Part shown: positions 10,111 to 19,663 of the stretch, piece by piece | Position numbering within the stretch: the stretch's first letter is position 1 | How the letters are laid out: every line of letters begins with the position of its first letter | Assembly: GCF_014653575.1 (NCBI RefSeq) | Contig: NZ_BNAQ01000005.1 | Span: 248,001 to 312,000, forward strand | DNA length: 64,000 nucleotides | From: Sphingomonas glacialis | GTDB taxonomy: Bacteria > Pseudomonadota > Alphaproteobacteria > Sphingomonadales > Sphingomonadaceae | Reading direction: 5' to 3' | The notes under the pieces: generated by a model | What the model was told of the DNA's origin: nothing | Databases searched by the model: none | The model's input: only the letters and a program-made list of their open reading frames with translations | Program-made: the position numbers and the translations under genes

Positions 10111-10146
10111 AGCTTGGGGAGGTCGAGGCGCTACCGAGAGTCGAGT

Positions 10147-11145
10147 TCAGCGCAGCGGCTTGCCCGAGTCTTTCCAGCGGTCGAGGATCTGTGAGTCACC
10201 CGGCAGCGTATCCGCGGCCGGGGTTGCAAGGGCGATCGGCGTGCCGCTTTGCGCATAGGCAGGCTGAATCGTCGCAGGTTTGGCGATCGGCGACACCGGG
10301 ACGACTGCCGTTGCGCTCACCAGTGCGGGCGGATCGAGCCGCGGATGCGGGCCCGGGATCGGCTCGCCGCCCAGATACGGCTGGCGGAACGCCGCCGGCG
10401 TGCCCCAGCCACCCTGCCAGCGGTGGAAGAAATGCGCGCCGATCGCGGCCGTCATCACGAGGCTCCGGTTCCACGCCGGGGTGACGGCATAGGTGTGGTA
10501 ATGCGTCGCGAGCCCGACTTGCGGCATGACATGCCCGTTGAGCGCCGCGGCGGCGACCTTCAACGCGCGCAGCCAATAGGCTTGCGACGGGCTCCCACGC
10601 TGGAGCGCGCCGTCGCACGCGAAGCTGAACTGACAGCCGGTATGTTCGGAGCCCTGGAACACCACGCCGCATACCGTCGCCGGGAAGGCCGGCTGCCGCA
10701 CGCGGTTGAGGATCACCTGCGCGACCGCCTGCTGCCCGGCATCGGGCTCGCTTGCGGCTTCGTAATAGATCGCGGTGGTCAGGCATTGCAGCGCGCGGCC
10801 ACGGTCGATCGCGCTCGCGCGCGCCATCGAAAAGGGGAGGGCGGGACGGACCGATGTATCCCCCGCGAGCGCCGCCGCGCCGACCGGGAGCGGCAGGTCG
10901 GGGAGTGCGATCGTCCCGGTCGCGCCGCGCGCCGGGGCGCTGTCGCTCTGCACCGCATCGTCGGCCGCGTTGAAATACGCGGCGCCGGGGAAATGATCCT
11001 CGATCTCATAACCGCTCGGCGCAGGGGCGTGCTGCGCCGCCCTGGCGTGCTGGAGGATGATCGCGCGAAGTGCCGCGTGCGCCGATACGCCCGCGAGCAC
11101 GAGCGCGCACAGGCCGACGGCACCGAGCTTGCTCAGCCGCCGCAT
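10147..11145 (-). CDS. SleB-type cell wall hydrolase
   Basis: The 332-residue protein starts with basic residues and one hydrophobic segment (MRRLSKLGAVGLCALVLAGV), which is a signal anchor or signal peptide. The SleB/CwlJ hydrolase domain begins around residue 125: CLTTAIYYEAASE contains the likely catalytic Glu, followed by VAQVILNRVRQPAFP and CQFSFACDG. In spore formers SleB opens cortex peptidoglycan. In Gram-negative bacteria the family probably remodels peptidoglycan, although the exact bond is not known to me. An ATG at 11178 is also in frame, but the charged start at 11145 fits a secreted protein better. The C-terminal part after the domain is Pro- and Ala-rich and probably disordered. 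Confidence 0.87.
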   Translation of the reverse strand: MRRLSKLGAVGLCALVLAGVSAHAALRAIILQHARAAQHAPAPSGYEIEDHFPGAAYFNAADDAVQSDSAPARGATGTIALPDLPLPVGAAALAGDTSVRPALPFSMARASAIDRGRALQCLTTAIYYEAASEPDAGQQAVAQVILNRVRQPAFPATVCGVVFQGSEHTGCQFSFACDGALQRGSPSQAYWLRALKVAAAALNGHVMPQVGLATHYHTYAVTPAWNRSLVMTAAIGAHFFHRWQGGWGTPAAFRQPYLGGEPIPGPHPRLDPPALVSATAVVPVSPIAKPATIQPAYAQSGTPIALATPAADTLPGDSQILDRWKDSGKPLR

Positions 11146-11269
11146 CTTCACCCAGCCAAGGACCGCCTGCAAATACACGCGCGCGCTGTAGCCGATTTTG
11201 GCGCGCTGCGATGCTGCTGATTTAGGGGTGTCTCGCGACGATACGATTGGTGGTTAATGCAGGGGTTCG

Positions 11270-11294
11270 GTCACCCCGGCGCGGCCGGGGTGAC
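11270..11294. repeat. Short perfect palindrome, GTCACCCCGGC family
   Basis: Two 11-nt arms, GTCACCCCGGC and GCCGGGGTGAC, are separated by GCG. It is a minimal member of the family at 2405, 14233 and 54175. It lies 16 nt past the stop of the M16 peptidase gene and could serve as its transcription end, though there is no T-tract. Confidence 0.85.
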
Positions 11295-11309
11295 GGTTGC
11301 AGGGATCGC

Positions 11310-14141
11310 TCAGCGCAGCGCCGCGCTGTCGAGCTTGAGCACGTCCGCGCCGATCACCTCGACGTTCGGATAGGCCTTGCGAAGTTCGGGCAGGAAGAGC
11401 TTCGCATCGCCGACCACGACGACGCTCGCCGCCGCTGGATCGAGCAGCTTTGCCGCTGCCGCCTGCACCGCCGCCGGATCGACCGCCGACACGCGCTGCG
11501 TGTACTGCCCGAGCTCGCTGAGCGGCAGGCCCTGGACGACATAGCCGCCGACCGTCCCGGCGATCCCGCCCGTCGTCTCGGTCGCGCGGCCGAAATTGCC
11601 GACAAGGACCGCCTTGCGCGTGTCGAGCTCGCCCGGGCTGACGGGCTCGGCACCGAGCCGCTTCATCTCGGCGAGGATGATCGACACCGTCTCGGGCGCG
11701 CTCGGATTCTTGGTCGAGGTGCGCGCGGCGACGACGCCCGGCAGGCGACCGGCCTGCAGGCTGCTCCCGGCGCCATAAGCGAGCCCGCGCTTGATGCGGA
11801 TCTCCTGGTTGAGCCGCGACGAGAAACCGCCGCCGAGCACCGTATTGGCGACCGCCGCAGGATAATAAGCCGGATCGCTGCGCGCGATTCCCGGGCGCGC
11901 CACCACGACGCCGGCCTGGCCCGCGCCCGGCATGTCGACCACGACGACGCGCGGCGCGGGGTAGATCTGCCGCGGACCGTCGGGACCGACCGGCGCGCTC
12001 GCCTTCCAGTTCGCGAAATTGGCTTCGGCAAGCGCCTTGGCGCGTGCCGGGGTCACGTCGCCGACGAGCACCAGCGTCGCCTGTGCGGGCGCCCAGGCCT
12101 TGGCATAGGCGGCGCGGATGTCGCTCGCCGTGATCGCCTTGAGCGACATCGGCGTGCCCGAGCGCGGATGCCCGTACGGCGAAGCACCGAGCGCCGCGCG
12201 CGCGGCGACGAGCCCGGCGAGCTGGCTCGGATCCTTGATCGCGACCTGGACGCCGTCGAGCGTCTGCGCGCGCGCGCGCTCGATCTCGGCGGGCGCGAAG
12301 ACTGGGTTGCGCGCGACATCGGCGAGGATCGCCAGTGCCGGCGTCGCCTGGTCAGACTTGACGGTCACCTCGATCGAGCTGCCGTCCCAACTCGCATCGC
12401 TCGAGATCGAACCGCCAAGCGCCTCGATCTGCCGCGCGATCTGCGTCGCCGAGCGCGTCGTGGTGCCCTTGGTCAGCAAGTCCGCGGCGAGGCTGTTGAC
12501 CCCGGCGCGATCGGGCCGGTCGTCGGCCGCCCCACCCTGCGCGACGAGCAACGCGGTGAGCAGCGGCAGATCGTGCTTCTCGACCACGACGACACGCATC
12601 CCGTTGGCGAGCGCGAATTCGTGCGTCAGCGGTGCGGCCGCGGCAATCGCGGCGGCGGGCGGCGGCGGGGCGATCCGATCGGCGGCGCTGGCGGGCGTCA
12701 CCACCTCGACCTTGCCGGGCGCGACCAATGGCGAGACCACCACGGTATCGGCGACGTCGATCCGGTCGTTCTGCGGTGCCTTGGCGGTCGCGTCCTCGGG
12801 GAGATACTGGATCGTCGCCGAACGCTGGTCGCGCAGATACTTCGCTGCGACGCGCTGGACGTCGGCAGCGGTAACGCGGCCGATCGCGGCGAGCTGGCGA
12901 TCGGCGGCGCGCGCGTCGCCGTCGATGATCACCGACGAGGCGATCGTGCGGCCCTTGCCCTCGGCAGTCTCGCGCGCCTGCAGTGCGCCCGTCAGGATCT
13001 CGTTCTTCGCCTCGGCGAGTTCGGCGGCGCTCACCGGCGTATCGCGCAGCCGCGCGACTTCGCGGCGCAGCGCCGTCTCGCCCGCTGCTGCAGTCTTGCC
13101 GCCCGCGAGGATCGCGAACACCGCGAGGTTGCCCGGGCCCTGCTTCGAATCGAGTACGCTCTCGGCGCTCTGCGCGAGCTGGTCGCGATAGACGAGCGAT
13201 TCGTACAACCGCGAGCTCTCGCCCTGCGACAGCACCGCGTTGAGCACGCTCAGCGCGGGGCCGTCGGGATGGTTGTCGGCGGGAATCGGATAGCTGATCA
13301 TCACCGCAGGCAGCGGCGTATTGGCTTCGTGAACGACGTAATGCGTTGCCTTGGTGCGCTCGGGTTCGGGCACGGTGACGCGCGGGATCGGCGATGTCGG
13401 GTGCTTGATCTTGGCGAAATACTGGTCGACCCAGCCATCGAGCTGCGCCGCATCGAAATTGCCCGAGACGACGAGCACGGCGTTGTCGGGCCGGTAATAG
13501 GTCGCGTGGAACGCGCGGACATCGTCGATCTGCGCGCTCTCGAGATTGTCGAGGCTGCCGATCGTACCGCGCGCGTATGGATGGCGCGTGTAGGACACGG
13601 CGGGGAAATAAAGCGAGAACAGCTTGCCGTAGGGCCGCGCATTGGTGTTCTGGCGCAGCTCCTCCTTCACCACGTCGCGTTCGGAGGCGAAGCTCTTGGG
13701 CTCGACGACGAGCGCGGCCATGCGGTCGGCCTCGGCGAACAGCAGCCGCTGGAGGTGGTTCGCCGGGATCGTCTCGTGATATTCGGTGTAATCGTCATTG
13801 GTCGAGGCGTTGTTGTTGCCGCCGACATCCTCGGTCAGCCGGTCGAACTGTTCGGAGACGAGGTTGCGCGTCGCCTTGAACATCAGATGTTCGAACATGT
13901 GCGCGAAGCCCGAGCGGCCAGCGGGATCGTCCTTCGAGCCGACATCGTACCAGACCTGCACCGAGACGTTGGGCGTGGTCGTGTCGCGAATCGCATAGAC
14001 GCGCAGGCCATTGGCGAGCGTGCGCTCGGTAAAGGCGATTGGCTTGATCGCGGGGGCGGGTGTGGTCGGGGCGGGTTGCGCGGTGGCGGCGGTGAGCGGG
14101 AGCAGGGCGGCGCCCAGCAGGAGGGCGGCACGGGACAGCAT
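11310..14141 (-). CDS. Secreted M16 family zinc metallopeptidase (two-domain)
   Basis: This 943-residue protein has a Sec signal peptide (MLSRAALLLGAALLPLTAATAQ) and two M16/insulinase halves. The first half carries the inverted zinc motif HMFEH (His81, Glu84, His85) in FAHMFEHLMFK, so it is the active half. The second half, from about residue 470, lacks an HxxEH motif and probably only shapes the chamber. It should degrade small peptides in the periplasm. I chose the ATG at 14141 because the signal peptide begins there and GGAG lies 8 nt upstream. The open frame extends upstream only through an intergenic repeat. Confidence 0.93.
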   Translation of the reverse strand: MLSRAALLLGAALLPLTAATAQPAPTTPAPAIKPIAFTERTLANGLRVYAIRDTTTPNVSVQVWYDVGSKDDPAGRSGFAHMFEHLMFKATRNLVSEQFDRLTEDVGGNNNASTNDDYTEYHETIPANHLQRLLFAEADRMAALVVEPKSFASERDVVKEELRQNTNARPYGKLFSLYFPAVSYTRHPYARGTIGSLDNLESAQIDDVRAFHATYYRPDNAVLVVSGNFDAAQLDGWVDQYFAKIKHPTSPIPRVTVPEPERTKATHYVVHEANTPLPAVMISYPIPADNHPDGPALSVLNAVLSQGESSRLYESLVYRDQLAQSAESVLDSKQGPGNLAVFAILAGGKTAAAGETALRREVARLRDTPVSAAELAEAKNEILTGALQARETAEGKGRTIASSVIIDGDARAADRQLAAIGRVTAADVQRVAAKYLRDQRSATIQYLPEDATAKAPQNDRIDVADTVVVSPLVAPGKVEVVTPASAADRIAPPPPAAAIAAAAPLTHEFALANGMRVVVVEKHDLPLLTALLVAQGGAADDRPDRAGVNSLAADLLTKGTTTRSATQIARQIEALGGSISSDASWDGSSIEVTVKSDQATPALAILADVARNPVFAPAEIERARAQTLDGVQVAIKDPSQLAGLVAARAALGASPYGHPRSGTPMSLKAITASDIRAAYAKAWAPAQATLVLVGDVTPARAKALAEANFANWKASAPVGPDGPRQIYPAPRVVVVDMPGAGQAGVVVARPGIARSDPAYYPAAVANTVLGGGFSSRLNQEIRIKRGLAYGAGSSLQAGRLPGVVAARTSTKNPSAPETVSIILAEMKRLGAEPVSPGELDTRKAVLVGNFGRATETTGGIAGTVGGYVVQGLPLSELGQYTQRVSAVDPAAVQAAAAKLLDPAAASVVVVGDAKLFLPELRKAYPNVEVIGADVLKLDSAALR

Positions 14142-14232
14142 AAGGGAGGCTCCGGATGGGGGCGGTGTTGCGCCACTGTGTCGCGCGGCGGCAGGGGCTG
14201 TGTCAATCAGATGGCACACCACCCGATACATC

Positions 14233-14339
14233 GTCACCCCGGCCTTGTGCCGGGGGGGCCACTCCGATGCTTGCGCAGCGTTCGTTGATCGCACGGTGAC
14301 CGCGCGGCACGGTGCACCCCGGCACAAGGCCGGGGTGAC
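14233..14339. repeat. Palindromic intergenic repeat, GTCACCCCGGCC family
   Basis: The stretch begins GTCACCCCGGCCTTGTGCC and ends GGCACAAGGCCGGGGTGAC, with inverted ends of about 19 nt. It lies between the M16 gene and the 60-aa membrane-protein gene, both on the minus strand, only 5 nt after the stop of the latter. Confidence 0.88.
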
Positions 14340-14344
14340 GGCGC

Positions 14345-14526
14345 TTACGGCTTCTTCGAGCGGTTCACGTAGAGTAGCGCCGCCGCCAGTGCGGCCGATC
14401 CGACACCCACCCCGATCGCGATCGGCGCGACCGGCCAGTTGCCGTGCTTCTCACCCTTCGCTTCGGCGGCATCACGGACGCGCTTGTGTTCGAGCGCGGC
14501 GGCTTCGATTTCGTTGATCTTGGACA

Positions 14527-14527
<1 letters not shown>
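14345..14527 (-). CDS. Small tail-anchored-like membrane protein coupled to tgt
   Basis: The 60-residue product has a charged, probably helical N-terminal half rich in Glu, Lys and Ala. A single hydrophobic segment follows (APIAIGVGVGSAALAAALLYV), ending in the basic tail NRSKKP. Its ATG overlaps the tgt stop codon by one base (TAATG), which implies translational coupling. I do not recognise the family. Its position suggests that it is made with Tgt, but no functional link can be claimed. An inverted intergenic repeat follows its stop at once and may end the transcript. Confidence 0.65.
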
Positions 14528-16480
<1,953 letters not shown>

Positions 16481-16587
16481 GGGATACTCCTCAAAAACGG
16501 AAAGGGCCGCCCCTTTCGGAGCGGCCACTTATGCTGACATGCAATGTAGAGCGAATGGCAGGGGAGGGCAAGCGCGGTTGCGGTCCG

Positions 16588-16902
16588 TTAGAGATCGGCG
16601 TCGAGCTCGGCGAGATATGCGACGGTATCCCGACGCGCGTCTCGCACGTTGATCACTTCAAGCGCGTCCTCGGTGTAGCGAAAATAGATGATGTAGCGAC
16701 GATGCGGCGTACTGCGCAGGTCTGCGCCCAGCTCCGGCCGCGCAGTCCCGAGCGAACCGGGAAGCGCGGCGATGCGGTCGCAATGCTCGCGCACCCCGTC
16801 TATCAAGCCGCGCGCTATGTCGCTGCCGCTCTGGTCTGCGATGTAGCGCGCGATGGCCTTAAGGTCGCGCTGCGCCGCCTGACTCATTTTGAGGCGGCGC
16901 AT
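16588..16902 (-). CDS. parE: ParE/RelE-family toxin
   Basis: This is the toxin partner of a type II toxin-antitoxin pair. The 104-residue protein has the ParE layout: an N-terminal helix with QAAQRDLKAIARYIAD, a middle GVREHCDRIAALPGSLG, and a terminal sheet RYIIYFRYTEDALEVINVRDARRD. ParE toxins generally poison DNA gyrase, whereas RelE members cut mRNA. This one looks more like ParE, but the target is not proven. The ATG at 16902 overlaps the antitoxin stop by one base (TGATG). A start seven codons upstream is also open, but the overlap supports the shorter form. Confidence 0.88.
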   Translation of the reverse strand: MRRLKMSQAAQRDLKAIARYIADQSGSDIARGLIDGVREHCDRIAALPGSLGTARPELGADLRSTPHRRYIIYFRYTEDALEVINVRDARRDTVAYLAELDADL

Positions 16903-17147
16903 CAGCCGCGCTCGCGCTCCCAAGCATCGAGATCTTCATGGAGCCTGCGAAATACGTCGTCGGCAGAGTGCCAGACATTCTCGGCGATCGACGCCTGCAG
17001 CGTCTCGCGCAGCGCCTTGATCTTCGCATCGCGCTCTTCGACCAACCGCAGACCTTCGTTCACGACATCGACCGCGGACGCATAGCGGCCCTCGGCGACA
17101 CTTGTCTCGACGAAGCTTTCCCAGTGCGGCCCAACAGGTACGTCCAT
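16902..17147 (-). CDS. parD: ParD/CC2985-family antitoxin
   Basis: The 81-residue protein has an N-terminal ribbon-helix-helix region (VGPHWESFVETSVAEGRYAS, then VVNEGLRLVEERD) and a charged C-terminal tail that should wrap the toxin. Antitoxins of this family neutralise ParE and repress their own promoter as dimers. The start is preceded by GGAGG at 7 nt. The toxin gene follows with a TGATG overlap, which is the usual order. A promoter-like pair lies just upstream, overlapping the end of the glycosyltransferase gene, so the pair is probably transcribed on its own and autoregulated. Confidence 0.88.
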   Translation of the reverse strand: MDVPVGPHWESFVETSVAEGRYASAVDVVNEGLRLVEERDAKIKALRETLQASIAENVWHSADDVFRRLHEDLDAWERERG

Positions 17148-17173
17148 CGTGCGACCTCCAACAGCAGCGCCAC

Positions 17174-17202
17174 AATTTACCGCATCGTCGCTAGTCGCTC
17201 AA
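17174..17202 (-). promoter_or_regulatory. Candidate sigma70 promoter of parDE
   Basis: On the minus strand TTGAGC (17197-17202) and TAAATT (17174-17179) are separated by exactly 17 nt. The -10 element ends 26 nt before the parD start codon. The -35 element overlaps the stop region of the upstream glycosyltransferase gene. It is inferred from consensus only. Confidence 0.55.
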
Positions 17203-18236
17203 GCCGCGATCGCCTCGGGATGCTCGACGGGAACGAGCGCACCGAGGAACTGGCGCGCGCTCGCTTCCCAGGTGAAGGTCTGGCCATAAGCCGCGCAGGC
17301 GGCACGATCGCGGGTGAGCGCGGTGGCGATCGCAGTGTCGAGATCCTCGTCCATCGCGCCGACCTGCGGGGTGAGCACATCGACTGGCCCCGTCACCGGG
17401 TAGGCCGCGACGGGGGTGCCGCTGGCGAGCGCTTCGATCATCACCAGGCCGAACGTGTCGGTGCGGCTCGGGAAAACGAAGACGTCGGCGGCGGCATAGG
17501 CGCCGGCGAGATCGGCGCCGAACAATGGCCCCAGGAAATGCGCGTCGGGGTAGCGCGCGACGAGCGTGGCGCGCGCCGGGCCGTCGCCGACGATCACCTT
17601 GGTGCCGGGATGCTTGGCGGTGAGGAACGCCTCGATATTCTTCTCGACCGCGACGCGCCCGACATAGAGCTGGATCGGCCCGTCGCTCGTCGCCTTGAGC
17701 GCTTCGATCGCTGCAAGCGGGGCAACTTGCGGACCAAACGTCCCGAGATCGACGCCGCGGCCCCAATGGCGGATCTTGGTGAGGTCATGCGACTTGAGTG
17801 TCGCCGCGATCGACGGCGTCGAGGCGAGGATCGACTGGGCGGGCCAGTGGAACCAGCGAATGTAGCGCCACACCCATTCGGGATTCACGCCGGTCCGCGC
17901 CGAGACGTAATCGGGGAACTGCGTGTGATACGCGGTGGTGAAGGGAAACCCGCGCGTCAGGCACCAGCGCCGCGCGGCAAGGCAGACCGGTCCCTCGGTC
18001 GCGAGATGGATCGCGTTGGGTGCGAAATCGGCGAGCATCTTGCCGACGCTCGCGGTGCTGGCAAAGGCCAGGCGGATCTCGGGATAGGTGGGGCACGGCA
18101 TCGAATAGAAGAGATCGGGCGAGACGATCAGCACCTCATGGCCCTGGCGCTCGAGTTCGGCACGCACCGCTTGCAAGGTGCGCACGACCCCGTTGACCTG
18201 GGGGCTCCATGCATCGGTGGCGATGGCGATCCGCAC
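17199..18236 (-). CDS. GT4 family glycosyltransferase
   Basis: The 345-residue protein is a GT-B fold glycosyltransferase of family 4. It opens with RIAIATDAWSPQVNGVVRTL, the glycine-bearing loop typical of the family. The nucleotide-sugar site is in the C-terminal half: LYVGRVAVEKNIEAFL, then VFPSRTDTFGLVMIEALASGTPV with the conserved E-x7-E pattern. It has no membrane segment and probably acts at the membrane face on a lipid or polysaccharide acceptor. It lies 5 nt after the phosphoesterase gene, so the two form an operon. In sphingomonads a glycolipid acceptor is a reasonable guess, but it is not shown here. Confidence 0.88.
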   Translation of the reverse strand: MRIAIATDAWSPQVNGVVRTLQAVRAELERQGHEVLIVSPDLFYSMPCPTYPEIRLAFASTASVGKMLADFAPNAIHLATEGPVCLAARRWCLTRGFPFTTAYHTQFPDYVSARTGVNPEWVWRYIRWFHWPAQSILASTPSIAATLKSHDLTKIRHWGRGVDLGTFGPQVAPLAAIEALKATSDGPIQLYVGRVAVEKNIEAFLTAKHPGTKVIVGDGPARATLVARYPDAHFLGPLFGADLAGAYAAADVFVFPSRTDTFGLVMIEALASGTPVAAYPVTGPVDVLTPQVGAMDEDLDTAIATALTRDRAACAAYGQTFTWEASARQFLGALVPVEHPEAIAA

Positions 18237-18241
18237 GCGGG

Positions 18242-19150
18242 TCAGGCCGCCAACATCTCGATCTGCGCCGTCGGCCGGGACGTTTCCCGCGCGGCAATCT
18301 CGTCGGCCCAGTGCAGCAATTCCATTCTCCCGTCGAAATGCTCGACCAAGGCCGTGCAGCCTTCCACCCAGTCGCCGTCGTTATAATAGGCAATGCCGTT
18401 GATATCACGGAACTCGGCGGTGTGGATATGGCCGCAAACGACCCCGTCGACACCACGCGCGCCAGCCGCCTGCGCGACAATTTCTTCGTAATTGGAGATG
18501 AACTGCACCGCGTTCTTGACCTTGGCCTTGGCATGCTTCGACAACGACCAATAGGGCAGGCTGAAAGCGCGGCGATAGGCGTTCACCCAGCGATTGAGCG
18601 CCATCATGAATTCGTACGCCGCATCGCCGACATGCGCGAGCCAGCGGTGCGCGAGGGTGATTGCATCGAATTCGTCGCCATGCAGTACCAACAACCGACG
18701 CCCGTCGGCGGTTTCATGCACCGCGTTGCGGCGGATCGCGATGCCGCCGAAATCGAGCCCGCAGAACTGGCGAACGACTTCGTCGTGATTGCCGGGAATG
18801 TACACGACATGCGCGCCCCGCTTGGCGCGCTTGAGCAGGCGCCAGACGACGTCGTTATGTGCGGCGGGCCAGTAGAATTTCTTCTTGAGCCGCCAGCCGT
18901 CGATGATGTCGCCGACGAGATAGAGCGTCTCGCTGTCGACATGGTCGAGAAAGTCGATCAGCAGATCGGCATTGCAGCCGCGCGTGCCGAGATGGATGTC
19001 GGAGATCCAGATCGTGCGATAGCGCCGACGCTCGCTGATCGTCCGCTCGGGGATCGACGGTTGCGAGTGCGCGAAGTCCGCCAGATCGGCGATCGTGCCG
19101 CCCGACAGACCATTCATTGCGATCTTGGTCACAGCGTCCATCGTCGACAA
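18242..19150 (-). CDS. LpxH-like metallophosphoesterase (UDP-2,3-diacylglucosamine diphosphatase family)
   Basis: The 302-residue protein shows all calcineurin-type metal motifs in order: SDIHLG, LVGDIIDG, PGNHDE, LHGDEFD and CGHIHT. The wide spacing and the GNHDE/HGDEFD pair match the UDP-2,3-diacylglucosamine diphosphatase family that makes lipid X in lipid A synthesis. Members of this exact branch often lie beside glycosyltransferases, as here, with the GT4 gene 5 nt downstream. The first 35 residues precede the domain, and an internal start near residue 35 cannot be excluded. Sphingomonads are known for glycosphingolipids in place of lipopolysaccharide, so the physiological substrate may differ. 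Confidence 0.85.
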   Translation of the reverse strand: MSTMDAVTKIAMNGLSGGTIADLADFAHSQPSIPERTISERRRYRTIWISDIHLGTRGCNADLLIDFLDHVDSETLYLVGDIIDGWRLKKKFYWPAAHNDVVWRLLKRAKRGAHVVYIPGNHDEVVRQFCGLDFGGIAIRRNAVHETADGRRLLVLHGDEFDAITLAHRWLAHVGDAAYEFMMALNRWVNAYRRAFSLPYWSLSKHAKAKVKNAVQFISNYEEIVAQAAGARGVDGVVCGHIHTAEFRDINGIAYYNDGDWVEGCTALVEHFDGRMELLHWADEIAARETSRPTAQIEMLAA

Positions 19151-19224
19151 CCCCGAAGCCTTACTGGTCTTGGGTCTATGCAGACAGATTGTTACAATCG
19201 GAATCGTTGACCTTCACGCAACTG

Positions 19225-19587
19225 TCATACGGTGCGTGAATTCACCGCGCCTGTACCCGTCATCCCCGCGAAAGCGGGGATCCCGCTTCTTCTTCTGCTG
19301 CGCCGTTGAGGGTCTCGAACAGGTCGAGCCAATTCGGATTGGCGGCTTCGATACTCGATCTTCCAAGCGCGACGCCATTTCTTCATCGCTTTCTCGCGCG
19401 CGATGGCGTCGGCGCTGGTCTCGGCAAAGTCGGCGTAGACGAGGCGCGTAAGGTCATACCGTCGGCAAAAGTCCGAACCGGTTTTGTCGCGATGCTGGAA
19501 ACTGCGGCCAGCGATGTGGGACGTCACACCGATATAAAGCGTCCCGCGGTAACGGTTGGACATGATGTAGACCCAACCGCCGCGCAT
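19225..19587 (-). CDS. GIY-YIG family nuclease, C-terminus frameshifted
   Basis: The first 85 or so residues form a single GIY-YIG domain: VYIMSNRYRGTLYIGVTS contains the signature, GRSFQHR the Arg/His region, and DAIAREKAMKKWRRAWKIE the region with the catalytic Glu. After KIE (codon near 19354) the frame departs from the family. A neighbouring frame from about 19352 reads IEAANPNWLDLFETLNGAAE, the expected family ending, and stops at 19260 inside a REP-like unit. This points to a one- or two-base indel, so the present tail (to 19225) is spurious. The gene lies between inverted REP-like units. Confidence 0.8.
   Translation of the reverse strand: MRGGWVYIMSNRYRGTLYIGVTSHIAGRSFQHRDKTGSDFCRRYDLTRLVYADFAETSADAIAREKAMKKWRRAWKIEYRSRQSELARPVRDPQRRSRRRSGIPAFAGMTGTGAVNSRTV
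19259..19300. repeat. REP-like unit, left of GIY-YIG gene
   Basis: The unit GTCATCCCCGCGAAAGC continues GGGGATCCCGCTTCTTCT. It folds as CCCCGC-GAAA-GCGGGG, and its first 35 nt closely match the left half of the 15709 element. The GIY-YIG reading frame runs into it, and the intact frame would stop at its fourth base. Confidence 0.85.
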
Positions 19588-19615
19588 CGTGCTAGCGCCT
19601 ACCGACCGCGAACTG

Positions 19616-19657
19616 CCCCCTCCGTCACCTCTGCTTTCGCGGGGGTGACGGAGGGGG
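19616..19657. repeat. REP-like unit, right of GIY-YIG gene, within a larger palindrome
   Basis: GCTTTCGCGGGGGTGAC (19633-19649) is the inverted counterpart of the unit at 19259, with 16 of 17 positions matching. It sits inside a palindrome with CCCCCTCCGTCACC and GGGGTGACGGAGGGGG arms. It lies just upstream of the GIY-YIG start and just past the acyl-CoA ligase stop. Confidence 0.8.
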
Positions 19658-19663
19658 CGGCGG

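Noticed and set aside
11247..14288. A 1013-residue open frame antisense to the M16 peptidase gene
   Set aside because: It has the composition of a shadow frame and no motif, and the opposite strand holds a complete peptidase with signal peptide.
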